The translations under genes and the position numbers were made by a program. The notes under the pieces were generated by a model. It ran no database searches. It was not told the DNA's origin and saw nothing but the letters and a program-made list of their open reading frames with translations. A stretch of DNA of 64,000 bases from Hysterium pulicare CBS 123377. Its lineage: Eukaryota; Ascomycota; Dothideomycetes; Hysteriales; Hysteriaceae. Of this stretch, positions 35,541-46,600 are shown one piece after another. The stretch lies in assembly GCA_000467715.1 (NCBI GenBank), contig AJFK01000890.1, positions 1-64,000 on the forward strand, given 5' to 3'. How positions within the stretch are numbered: the stretch's first letter is position 1; every line of letters begins with the position of its first letter.

Positions 35541-37543
35541 ATGTTCTACGCCTGCATCCTACTCCTGCTACAATGCGCTGCAGCGTCTATGACAACTCCT
35601 CCCGCAAGCAGTGCTTCTGCCACTGCTGCGAATGCGACAACCGCGGAACTCGTGACTTCCTTTGTATCGTCACTTGAGATTAGCCCCGATATTGCAGCTG
35701 AAATCAAATCGAATCTCGAGACCAATCCTGAAGTTACCGCCCTTCTTTCGAATGAAACCCAGGTGAAGCGCGGCTTTGGAGGTCTGGCAAATGTGGCTTG
35801 TACTGTTGCAAAAATCGCAATTGGTCCTGATACAATCACCGACAACGCAGCTGTTCAAAATGCTGTGGAACAAAGCTGGTGAGTGTATATCGCTTATCTC
35901 AACCCTCGGGCCCCTTTTGAAAGAGCCGGCTCCCAAAAGTTCAGATCTAAATTCATTTTGACAGGTCTCAGGCATGCTGGTTAGGTCCCGCTTGTGTCAT
36001 TCGACCCAAATCCGCCGTGGAAGTTTCGAACGCGCTCAAAATCGTGACTTTTCTTCGAACCCCCTTTGCTGTTCGAAGTGGAGGACATTCACCCAATCCC
36101 GGATGGTCCAGCATCGATGATGATGGTATTCTAATTGATATGAGTGCTCTCAACCAAATCAAGATCAGCTCCGATCACAAGATCGCTAGTGTTGGCCCTG
36201 GAGCGCATTGGGGTGAAGTATACCAATTCTTGGATCCTTATAGTGTGACCGTTCTTGGAGGCAGAGTTCCGAGTGTTGGTGTGGGCGGACTTATGCTTGG
36301 AGGTTGGTCATTTCGAATCTTACAGTTTGCGACTTAAGAAGTGCTGTGAGTTCAGGGACTCGACGACTAACCAGTGTATAGGAGGCGTCTCACATTTCAC
36401 CTCGGAATATGGTTTGGCGGCGGATCAATTGACGAACGTGGAAATTGTTCTTGCAGATGGCTCCATCGTTAATGCCAATCCTCAGCAAGAGCCAGACTTG
36501 TTTTGGGCATTGAAGGGCGGTGGACCTAACTTCGGTGAGCATCAATATTCATCCAATCAAGTCATCTTCTACTAATTGAATTTGCAGGTATCGTAACTCG
36601 ATACGATATGAATACTCTACCCATCAAGAATATTTGGTTTCAGTCCATGGTCTATGGCCTTGATCAAGCGCCCGCGATTTTAGACGCGTTCGCGAAATGG
36701 CAACTTTCAAATGATCTGAAAGGCTCAACTATTATTACTATCGCTCCAAATATGAGTGTTGTAGGACTTGTGTATGCAGCGCCAGTTGAGAAGCCACCTT
36801 GTTTTGCGCCATTTTATAGTATTCCCACCCTCGCAACAGCGGTCCCATCTACACTAGGAACAGTGCTTGACTTGAGCAACATTATTGGAGCCTCTAACCC
36901 CCGGAATCCTATACGGTAAGCCCTATTATCCAGAGGATATATGACTCATACCATTCTCAATCATATTATTCTTAGAGTTTAGATACTAACTGGCATAACA
37001 GGCATGACTATCGCGGTGCAGCTAGCAAAGTGGATACTGAGTTGTACAAAGAAGTAGAAGCCTTCTGGAGAACCCGCGCCGCAGAAGCAAGCGCCGCCAC
37101 CGGAGCGAACATGACATTCGTAGTCCAACATATCCCCAAGAACACCGTCGATATCGGCAATCAGAAAGGTGGAAATCCTCTTGGGTTGCAAGATATCACT
37201 CAACAATGTGGGCCACGCATCCGCACTCCCCCTATTTGTATGCTGCTTTACTGACTAATGGCCTCAAGGGTGGACGTCAATCATGGATTGGACTCAAGAA
37301 TCCGACGACGACACCGTTCGAGGCGTAGGTATCGACACCACCGAAAAATGGAAAGAGCTTGGAAAGGCCCGAGGATCGGATTTGAATTTCCTGTACATGA
37401 ACGATGCGTCGAAGGACCAGAATCCTCTGGCCACGTATCCAGCCGCCAACATCGCGAAACTGAAGGCCATAGCCAAGAAGTATGATCCCTTGGGTGTCTT
37501 TCAGTACTTGCAGAATGATGGATTTTTGTTATCGAGGATATGA
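35541..37543 (+). CDS. Secreted FAD-linked oxidoreductase, BBE type, copy 2
   Basis: Exons 35541-35878, 35965-36302, 36382-36534, 36588-36915, 37002-37207 and 37269-37543 give 545 residues. The signal peptide MFYACILLLLQCAAAS is followed by a Ser/Ala/Thr-rich stretch of about 100 residues with N-glycosylation sites, absent from copy 1. The core then reads SQACWLGPACVIRP, AVRSGGHSPNPGW (flavin His), GVGGLMLGGG, YGLAADQLTNVEIVLADGS, and the BBE end YPAANIAKLKAIAKKYDP with VFQYL. Intron positions in the core match copy 1, so the two are paralogues. It probably carries out an oxidation in the same pathway. Confidence 0.9.
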
Positions 37544-37557
37544 GTACTTGAAAAGGG

Positions 37558-38916
37558 CTAATTATACAGCATGTCATCGTCATCATCTTCGTCTAGCTTT
37601 GCAACTTTGAAACCATGCCCAAGTTCCATAGAAGCTGCTCTCTTTTGAGAGCTGGAAGACGTACCCCCTTCATCCCCTTCATCCCCTTTATCTTGTTCAT
37701 TCTCTTTATCCTCTTTATCCTCTTCATCCTCCTCATCTGCTTCGTCCTCTGTAATATCCTCAATTACCTCGACAACAGATATCAGCACAGGTTCCTTGGG
37801 CTTTCTAATAACCTTTTTGGGAGTGTCCTTGCCAATTTTAACAACATACCGTGAGCTGGTATGAAGTACTCCATCCACATTCAGCGTGAGGCCCTTCGCC
37901 TTATGAGTACGTGATGGACGAAGTATAAGCAGCATATGGATTATCGCATATGTAGCAATGACACGCTGACATGCGCCCTGCTCCGCAACTTGAGCAATAG
38001 CTTTGAGGGTTAGTGGATGTGGATGGTGCTGGTGTATGGCTTTGGAACAAAATCCCATCACTTTGGGGTAGATGGATTTCGCGTGCTCTGAGGCACTCGC
38101 CAAGTCCAGATCCCCTCCATTCGGATACCACTCGTCCAAAAATCTAGCCATCAGCCATATCAAGTCTCCCGGGTTGGCTGGCAAAGTCTCTTTAATCCAG
38201 TCCAGAAACTTTTCCCGTTGGTGCTTGCCAAGGAGGTTCATAGTAAACGGTATCGAGCGCGCTGTGCCAGACGATGCGAAGAACGAGAATGGAATGAATG
38301 GTTCGATTGGATGGTAGAGTAGGGAACTCTCCACACTTAGCATATCATCAAGATTCTGCCCAGTCATCTCTTGCCAATGGTAGAGGAAGGCCGAACCGTC
38401 TGAACTGCCGCTTGTTGAGAGAACAATACTTGAGATCGGTACTGTCACTGTCTTGCAGTGACCTGAAGCAAGAGGCCTTCGAGCACCGAGTGATTCCCCG
38501 CTGGCATTGCGAATGTCGAGACCACCAGCAACACTATTCATGATTAGCATTGCTCTATACATAGGCAGGGCTGTACAAACTTACAAGAATATGAACTGCC
38601 GATCGTTCATGGAAGACGGGGTAACATCGTTAAGCATGAGCAAGATAGGATTAAGACGCCAGCCCTGACCATCCTCTTCAGTCCACTTAAAGCTACATGG
38701 CTTGCCAACATCCATTACTTCTCCACATAGTAATTCCTCTTCAATATAGACCTCATATCCTCCGGCTCCGCCAAGAAAGTGTGGTGTATCTGGCAGTGAT
38801 TGATATCCCCTCGGAATGATACCTAGCATACCTTGTGGTACGATTTCGGATCTTCGGCTTTTGCTTGGTGTAATTTCGGCTCTTCGGCTTCTGCTCTTTC
38901 TTCCGAAGAGTCCCAT
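37558..38916 (-). CDS. Unrecognised 435-residue protein, C-terminal module of a tandem gene family (copy B)
   Basis: Exons 38916-38585 and 38533-37558, joined by a 51-nt intron, form an uninterrupted frame. The start MGLFGRKSRSRRAEI is basic. The segment MLGIIP...GGYEVYIEEELL...GKPC...TEEDG matches a segment of the neighbouring broken copy A. A middle part follows (FFASSGTARSIPFTMNLLG, DWIKETLPANPGDLIWLM), then an Asp/Glu-rich low-complexity tail (ITEDEADEEDEEDKED) and a nuclear-type basic stretch. I recognise no named domain. Compared with copy A it lacks the whole N-terminal half, so it is either a shortened gene or the product of a partial duplication. Confidence 0.6.
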
Positions 38917-39438
38917 TGGAGTATTTGGTATCTGGGCAGCATCCTACCTGCCCAATCGTCCTTGATTCTTTGTCTTTCTCGTCTTTCTCATCCTCGTAGT
39001 ATCATCATCTTCCTCATCCTCTGTGATCTCCCCAAGATATTAGGTTACAACAACAGCGGGTGTCATAAGATTGCCGGATATAGTCTGATTGCTCCGGTGG
39101 GGGGCTGTTTGGGCGGGCACGCCGGCGGAAGGGCCACAACGCTGGATCGGAAACATAAAGATGCTTTATATCTACGATAGGGCTTTTAGGTCGGCCTACA
39201 GAATCGGACTGAGCTTTGGGAAACGGGGCAAAGCCAGTTCGCGTCCGTGAGAGCTATCGGAGGGACATTCATGTCCGTGGAGCTGATTTTGGGTTGGGAA
39301 TTCAACTTAGAATCAGGATAGGAAAGAGTACCAAATGTCCGTCCAATACCCAAAGTCACGCACTAGCACGGATCCTTATATAGTTCAGTAGTCTCTTCCG
39401 GACAGATTTTGCCAATTTGTCATGACATACCTTTCCCG
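38917..39438. other. Spacer between copies A and B
   Basis: Holds only the acidic-tail fragment at 38995-39066, listed separately, and no other recognisable sequence. Confidence 0.45.
38995..39066 (-). pseudogene. Fragment of the acidic tail of the same gene family
   Basis: The minus strand reads TPAVVV, then EITEDEEDDD, which parallels EPVLISVVEVIEDITEDEAD in copy B. It sits just upstream of copy B's start. It is most likely what is left of the end of copy A after an internal deletion. Confidence 0.5.
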
Positions 39439-42201
39439 TTACCCAGAGGATCTAAAAACTCCATCATCTTCTGTCCCGCTGAGGTTGCAACGCTTTCCAC
39501 CTAAGGGTTGCTCTGGTAGCATCGCCTCTTGAATATAGACCTCAAACCCCTGAAGCCCATTTATAACCAGTTGCTTCGTATCAGGTTCAAGGAATTGTGC
39601 GGAGGTATCTGCTGGAATTATACCAACCATCTGCGGAGGTACTGTCCGGATACTTGGTATAGTAGGTATAGAAAGTAAGCTTGTTGATGCAGGTTTTCGT
39701 TTCGTGGTCCGCTGTCTGGCCCTCTGTATACTCCTTGTTGCGAAGAGGCGCATTGGGATGAGTGGTAGCAGGGATGCTGCCTGGCGACTGCGCCTTGCTT
39801 GAATGTTTGCCTCGACAGTGTGAGAATAAGCCTGTCTGGCGGTGGTAAGAGCCTTTCCAAATACATGTCCCAGGCGAACTTTATCCTGAATCCCCTTCAA
39901 TACCTCCCCACAAAGATCTTTTCGACTGAGAGAAGGATCATTCATATATACTCTCACTACCTCAGTAATAGCGTACCATGCTACTGCCGTGACTAAAGCA
40001 GATAATCTTGTAGCCTCATGCTTAGCAATACCAGTATGTCTTAGGTAGCCAGGATGGAATGAGGGGATCACAATAACATCCTCCTTACCATCAAATGTAG
40101 CCATAACCGGCAAACCAGGATGCTCGAGAATCGCTGGCCAGGATTGAATTGGTCCCGGAATGATCCTAAAGCAATGGAACTACCCTACCATAACTATTAG
40201 ACAAAGTCTTAAGGTAAAGAAGATGATTACTTACTAATTCTCCGTATGTGAGCATGATGACAGGTTTCACCAAGTTCATATATCTCAGCAGAAATTTAAT
40301 AGCGGCAGGAAGATCCTGCTTGTCTTTCTTAAACCAGGAAAAGACGTCAACGAATGGAAGATGACCGGCTTGTGAAAGATTTATCGTCTGACGAGAATCG
40401 TAAATAGCTCTGAACCCCATCTCCCATAATGAATAGTAGTTGTAGCAAGTGCTAGGAATCATAGGGAGCGACCGCCGGATTCGTAGAAAGGTCTTCCACT
40501 GCCAGAATTGATAGAATGAAGGGGTTCGCCGATGTCTGAGCCAACTGTTACTAAAATAGCAAACCCATTCATCAACGTCTTGGGCGTGACTTGTTTGAGC
40601 AGCATCGGAACCATCGTCTTAAATCCGCCCGCAAGCCTGCGGTTCCCTATCGTGCTTGGATGAGCTTCCACGTACTCCGCAACGTCGACAACATACTTGC
40701 GGAGGCCAGCCTTCAGGGGCTCGGAGCACTGCTGGGTATGCTTAAGTAAGTGGACTGTGTCTGTGCCAAGCTCATTGAAAACCTTCTCATCCTCGTCATC
40801 AAAACTAACTGTATCGTCTTTCCCACCAACATCGATATTCAAGACACCATCCCCAAATAAAGCAATCAAAACCTGCTCTCGGAGGTCACGCTGCTCATTA
40901 GCTAGCGGTATCAACATAGACGCGTCTGAAATAACCTGCACCCGGGCTTGTGAAAGAACCGCTAGAAACCGATTAGCGGTTGTTCTTAGAAAGCGCGTCA
41001 TAAAACCTCCCGCGTCATTGCAGTAAGCGTCAGAAGTGTGGCGGCGCCAGGGCTTGTTTTGGGTCTGGCCACAGTAGCGAATAGTTATGAGGCCGCTTGG
41101 ATTTTGGTTGAGCCTCTCCATCCAACTGTAGACTCGTATATTTATGTCGAAGCCATCGTCAAGAATGTCGTGAAGAATAGTCTTTAGTTCCGCTACAGTG
41201 GAGATAAAAGAACGAACATAGTAGTAAACTGTTGTCCCCGTAGGCTCATTTGAGTCTGGGGTCGACTCAGTAAGTGAGAGCAGGCAATATACCACAGCGA
41301 TGGGTGTTGCGATCGGATCTTCTAAAAGTAGCTTACAAGCTGCCTCTTAGGTCCACCTAGGTAATGAGAGTTAGCTGTATTCACCTAAGCAGTGAAGTAA
41401 GTATACATACGATGTTGGCAAAGACCATGAGTTCGCCTGCTTTTTGAGTGAGGAGGGTAATAGAATGTAACTCTACGTGAGCCTCTCTTTCACAACCTCA
41501 AAGACACCGTGACGGAGGTCGTATATGCTTTGTCGGGAAGGTGACCAGTAGATAGTGTAGTGTGTACCGCATGATCTCTTCATCCCGATTGGTGACGGGG
41601 CGCCGGGATCAACTTCAGACCTTCTGAATCTTAGTCGTATGAGGTTGCGTTAAGTCTTCATGCTCACTGTCTAAATGTGAGCCGGAAGCGACGACCGAGT
41701 GGGGCTGCTTCTTTCAACTTCTTTCCTATCTGCCCGCGAAGGTGACTTGGACTCGGTACAAGGCATCAAGCCAGTTGCCCTCTTTGAGGCCACCCGGAAA
41801 GTAGAATAACAATTCTACTTATCTGAAAGGGTTAGGCATAAAGCATTAATAGTTTAACTAATAAAGATACCTATCACGACCTCGGGACATGCCTCCGCTT
41901 TAGTAACTACCTCCTCGAGCACTTCAAAAACTCTGCGGTGAAAGCTCTTCAAAGTCCCATATTCTTGGTCTAGGAGAATTAAGCAGACGCTCTATACTGT
42001 TTCCACAAGATTGGGTAAACATACTAGGCTTAGTAAAGAACTGTTAAAGTTGATATATCTCGTTGACCTCCTTCCGCATAGTTGGTTTGCCCATTGCGAT
42101 ACGCCTTCAAGTGCTCCCACAGCTGTGAGCTTTACTAATATATTTCTTTTATTGCCCTCTTCGGTTGTGTATAGGAGACTAAAATGCTTCTCGGTGTACA
42201 C
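39439..42201 (-). pseudogene. Decayed gene with GIY-YIG-like motif and UDG-fold-like region (copy A)
   Basis: Protein-like segments run in order down the minus strand: FSLLYTTEEGNKRNILVKL, QEYGTLKSFHRRVFEVLEE, FYFPGGLKEGNWLDALYRVQ, YWSPSRQSIYDLRHGVFEVV, ATPIAVVYCLLSLTES, a 260-residue stretch with ITIRYCGQTQNKPWRRHTSD (GIY-YIG-like), then KPVIMLTYGE and VIPSFHPGYLRH, which recall motifs of the uracil-DNA-glycosylase superfamily, then GLQGFEVYIQEAML shared with copy B. The segments lie in different frames. Some joins look like introns, but several do not, so the copy appears broken in several places. Both domain names are tentative. Function unknown; a nucleic-acid enzyme is a guess. Confidence 0.5.
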
Positions 42202-42673
42202 CTAAATCTGCCCATTCAGGAGTTAAAGCAGTTGATCTTTTCATCGTGATCTCGCACTCGATGTCCTGGCCTACTTGAGGCAGGTCATGAAATCGGAATA
42301 CAAAACCAGATCTCCCTTAGAAAAAAGTGTGCGCCTTAATTAGCATCGCGGAAAGTGCTTTGGTGAAGCACAAAGAAGTAAGAAAGGTATGGCAAGCAAC
42401 GAGTAACGTAAACCCCGCCTTGGCCAGTGCTACGGAAGGTATATTCTAGTAGTGCCGAGGAATGATCACTCATGGTTGGGTAAATTGTGGGTCACACACC
42501 GCCTTAAAGCGAGCCAAAATCGAACATTAAACGGTGCGGGAGCGGTTAATAAGTCCACCACTTACTGGCAGGTACCGAATTTGAACTTTTATTGAGTCAG
42601 GTTCCTGGAAATTTTGACAACTAAAGTATATAGAACAACAAAATTTTCATATCCAACAATTCAACAGGATTCA
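42202..42673. other. Spacer upstream of the tRNA gene
   Basis: AT-rich flank with no recognisable gene. It includes whatever promoter copy A had. Confidence 0.4.
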
Positions 42674-42816
42674 GGTCTCGTGGTCTAGTGGGTAAGCAAC
42701 ATTTCCATTCCTGCTCTGGTATGCTCATTCTAACAACCCCACAGTATGATTCTCGCTTAGGGCACACCCTTCAGCACAAATGCGAGAGGCCCCGGATTCG
42801 AATTCCGGCGAGACCC
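42674..42816 (+). tRNA. tRNA-Pro (anticodon AGG) with two insertions
   Basis: Acceptor stem GGTCTCG (42674-42680) pairs fully with CGAGACC (42809-42815), with C as discriminator. Box A TGGTCTAGTGG is intact. The D arm resumes as TATGAT at 42745 after a 53-base insertion (42692-42744). The anticodon stem CTCGC/GCGAG encloses TTAGGG, with anticodon AGG at 42759-42761. An 18-nt intron follows position 37 (42763-42780), and its CCCT can pair with the anticodon loop, as in ordinary tRNA introns. The T arm CCGGA-TTCGAAT-TCCGG is perfect and includes box B. With both insertions removed the RNA is a standard 72-nt tRNA-Pro. The D-loop insertion begins GTAAGC, has CTAAC and ends CACAG. Confidence 0.88.
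42692..42744 (+). other. 53-nt intron-like insertion in the tRNA D loop
   Basis: The insertion lies exactly between AGTGG and TATGAT of a canonical D loop. It starts GTAAGC, has TTCTAAC 10 bases before the end and stops at CCACAG, matching the donor, branch and acceptor signals of the protein-gene introns in this window, and its length is typical of them. The junctions could also pair (GTGGG with CCCAC), so cutting by the tRNA splicing endonuclease is an alternative. Confidence 0.75.
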
Positions 42817-42829
42817 CTACTTCTGTCCC

Positions 42830-42838
42830 TTTTTTTTT
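42830..42838 (+). terminator. RNA polymerase III terminator
   Basis: A run of nine T beginning 14 bases after the tRNA 3' end. Confidence 0.85.
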
Positions 42839-42993
42839 CTATCTTTTTGAACCATGATTGAGATTTACAAGCCATACTTTGACCTCATCATTAAACTGCA
42901 GACTCTTCTTTTTGACGTACTTTACAGATCAGTCATTAAAACGAGTATATTCAGCAAGTCTAACATATTCCACCAAGACATTTATCCAACGAA

Positions 42994-43693
42994 CTACTTA
43001 AAATTGGCATAATTGAGCTCGTAAACTCCGAATCTGTTCCCCTGCGGATCCTTGAAGTTCGCAAACCAGCCATTCTTACTCTCCTCTCGCTTCTCCAAGC
43101 ACGTTGACCCGCCGAGTTCGTGGACGCGCTCCTGGGTCTGAAATAAGACGTCAGCATGCAATCTGGAGATTTCGTAACTCGAAAGGATGAATGACGGAAG
43201 CATGCCCAAGGAGAAGCGGGAAACGTACCTTCTCAATCGATTCAGCGAGGAAATATACGGTCTGCCCAATACCCATGGGCTGCTCAACTGGCTTGCAGCC
43301 TTCGGGACGTTTTAGAATACCACCACCCAAACCTTGATTCGCCGCATCGTTAGCGCAAGCCCCGTGATTTGCTTGGTATATGGATTTGTATCTTACCGGA
43401 TGGTTGCTTGAATTTATACATAGCAACGGCATCGGGTTTGTAGTCACCCGTGCAAGCCTGAAAGTCCCAAGACGGAAAGAGAGACGAATAGAATTGCTGT
43501 TCACAGTATGTTATCAGCAGAAGAAAAGCAATGGTAAGATTGACAGTGTCCGAGCAAGGCTTTTGAATCGGGAAGGAGTTGGGAGCGTTACCTTCAAGGC
43601 TTGAACATCGTCAGCCATTATCTCGATCCAGCATAGCGAGCCATCGGGACGAGGACCACAATTCTGGGCGTCTTCGGTCTTTTCGGTTGACAT
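42994..43693 (-). CDS. Glyoxalase/bleomycin-resistance (VOC) protein
   Basis: Exons 43693-43592, 43496-43397, 43332-43229 and 43137-42994, with introns of 64-95 nt, give 149 residues, the size of a single-module VOC protein. It opens with GSLCWIEIMADDVQALKQF and YSSLFPSWDF, then KFKQPSGLGGGILKRPEG, TVYFLAESIEK, and closes with GWFANFKDPQGNRFGVYEL, the standard VOC ending with a metal-ligand Glu. Probably a small detoxifying or lyase-type protein. The substrate cannot be read. Unlike the VOC gene at 8.6 kb, its frame is intact. Its stop lies about 150 bases from the Pol III terminator of the tRNA gene. Confidence 0.85.
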
Positions 43694-46600
43694 GATGCTG
43701 TTGATGCTGCAGGAGAAGATATTCCGATTGGGGGACTTGTGGATTGGGGGTTAAAACAGCGTTGGTGGGACTTCAGAGGGGATGAATTAGGCGATTGAGG
43801 AAGAAGACCACATGTGAAAGCGAGCTGAATATACTGGAAAGCCTTGAAAAGTGTTTGAGAAAGGGAACCTGAAATCACACCCACTTACTAGAAGTAGTAG
43901 ACGATAGGTGCAGTCTCAACTTCTACCCTCACAACCCCGTTCCCACAACCCATCTTTATACTCAGGCAGCAATTCCCAGGTTCCTCCCAAGTCCCAAATA
44001 CAGCAAGCCTCCTACCTCAGTAGCGCCAAAAACCTTCCCGAAACGAGCCCACCGTCAGGACCACGCCCGCTTTCATCGCATTCCCTCGTTAATACCCTTG
44101 GCGACGACGCGCCTTCCTGCGCGCGATCACGATGTCAGGCGACATGGCGCGGTTTTCGTGTCTGAGTCACTGTTTCTCGGCGCGCCGCGCGCATGAATAC
44201 GAGAGTCGGTGTGAAAGCGTGCGGAATCTGTAGGTGGTTGATGCGGGGTTCTGCATGTTGTGGCTTGGTTTGGGGCAATTTGGCGAAAGATTGGTCTTAA
44301 GGGTGAAAGTGTCAGGTGTGGGATTAGTGATCACTGATAAATTTTGGGCTTGGGGAGTTGCGACGAGATGACGACGCTAAGCTTTGTTGTAGAGTAATGT
44401 TTGGATGTGGAGTGGTGATGCTCGAGACTGCTCCTCCGACAAAGAAACTTGGCCGGTTTGAAGGCAAAAGCCATAGAGAAGCATCTTAAAGCGCGCGATC
44501 ACATCCTAAAACAGGTTGCGGAAAGGATGTTCCCCGCGCATAGCATGCATGGGGAGAAAGATTGGACATTTCTTTAAGCGGATTCAACTTCAACAACTGT
44601 TGGCAAAGAGTATTTGAAGATTCAATACTTCGACTAATCGTCAATATTGACTTCATGGTTTGGGGATCAGAAAAACTCGCGACTGCGGGAAACAGATACC
44701 AAAGACAGAGCGAATGGACGAGGAAAGCCGCGTATGGGTGTCAAGAAAGACCATCTTGCAGCGGCGTTGGTCATTCTCGGCCTGGAAGACTCAGAGCACC
44801 ACGACAGTGATGAAATCTGTAGCGTTGAAAAGGTATGCCCGGCGCTACCATTGTTCGCTAGCACCAGTCTTCGCAGACGATTTGGCCCAGATAGAAGTCT
44901 TGGAATCAGTTTGCTTGTTGGATACTATTCATAATGCAGGATTTTAGTAGGTAAGCCAAATTAGGGAAGTTCGAAAAGTGACTAAGCTCACAGGGTCGCG
45001 AATTATGAACCTTGAACACTCATTATACTTATACACACACTCAGGCTACGTAGGCATTTGAGTCACTGAACAGTCAAAGACAGTTTATTAGTGAGCTCAA
45101 AAGACGGTGATGTTGTTCTCGGAAAGATAATGTTGCAAGTATCCTAAATAAGTTCCACTGTTGTTCCTGGGAGTTTCCTAAGAGTCCTCGCTAAAACTTG
45201 TATGGACTTATCCTTAGAAACATGCAACGATCTTGCCCAACATCGGTCCTTCTTCCCAAAAGGTCGGCCCTCTGTGCAAGCTGCGAAGTAAACTTTAGGT
45301 TCCAAAGGTTGCATTCCCCGCCCTTAGTGTGTCCCACAACTTGACAGTGTGGACGACCGGAAGGTCAGCATGGTGCATGATAAGCCTTGGTGCTTGGTGA
45401 CACGTCGGTGTCCTCCGGAACCCTTCAGAAACTGCCTGAGCTTCGAAATAGAGCCTGTCGTGCATGAAGAGCGATGATGGGAGTACCCGGAACAAGCAAA
45501 ACCATAGCCTAGCGTTTGAGCCCCAAAGAGATATCCTGCATCCTTGAACAAGATCAAGGTATAATACAAGACAAGACAATGTGAAGCAGGTAGTTTTGTT
45601 TTTGAACGGCCAAGAATTCTTGAAAATATGTGGGTATCCAATGATCTTGAACGGAGCAAGCCCCGCTGTTATCTTTGGGTTTGTGTCCGCTTGCGTTCCT
45701 GGCTTGGTGGTATGTCCACCAAAATGATTCGTCAGTAAAGAAGTGGATTCGTTGGGTGTATATGAGATACCTGTATTTGCTCTTCCGTACTGAAGAAGGA
45801 ATGATCTACTTAGGGAAAACAACCAGGCGTAGTCGTACTGAAACCACAAGAAATCTATGCATTTTTCGTGTGTTAGCTTCGCCGTTGTCGGTGTTCAGTG
45901 CCTGTACGCAGAGCCGACATACCAATGTCTGCCGGCCTTGGCTTGTGAAAGTTCTACAAACGACCACTTAGGTCTAAACGCGGGCTGACGTAGAGGCTGG
46001 TAACTAACAGTATAGATTTCTTTGCACCGATACATCAAAACATTAGGCCGGCTAGTGCGGGGTTCGCAGGTACGGCGACGTTTGTGAAGGTGGTCAATTA
46101 CTATGGAAGCGAGTGGAGTCCGGGACTTGGGCCGGATGTCGTGCTTGATCAGAACTACTGTCCTATGAAGAGTTTGACGAATCCCAACGGAAGGGTAATG
46201 GAAGGCCATTATAGAACGCTCGGAAAGTGGAAGAGTTGTGGTTTGTTTGAAGCACAGTTATGATTCGAGTAGCAGAAGAAAATGAACAAAGGGCATACTT
46301 TTTGGCTTACACGATCGTGATGTGGCGTTTGTCTGATGGTCGGATTGGACCGAAACCGCTCCGAGATATAGTAGTGGAATCGATAATAGAAGCAATAGGA
46401 AAACGGACACTCGTAACGAGATCATGCATGCCGCCGCAGGGACAGCCACAGCTCCGAGTGCAGTGGTGCGCGGCCAACTAATATAAGGGGGGTTTCACAA
46501 CAGAAACCACCGAGCGATAAAATTAGTTCTTCGAGATGCCTGCTGCAAGGCGTTAATGTCTGCGGATATGTCGACACTTTCCTGCAGCCACGCGAGCGTA

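Noticed and set aside
44647-44947. Two-exon gene ending in LAQIEVLESVCLLDTIHN
   Set aside because: The donor at 44833 is good, but none of the nearby acceptors keeps the frame open.
45295-45849. 184-codon open frame on the minus strand
   Set aside because: No domain, no signal, no splice partner. Length alone is within chance for this much non-coding DNA.
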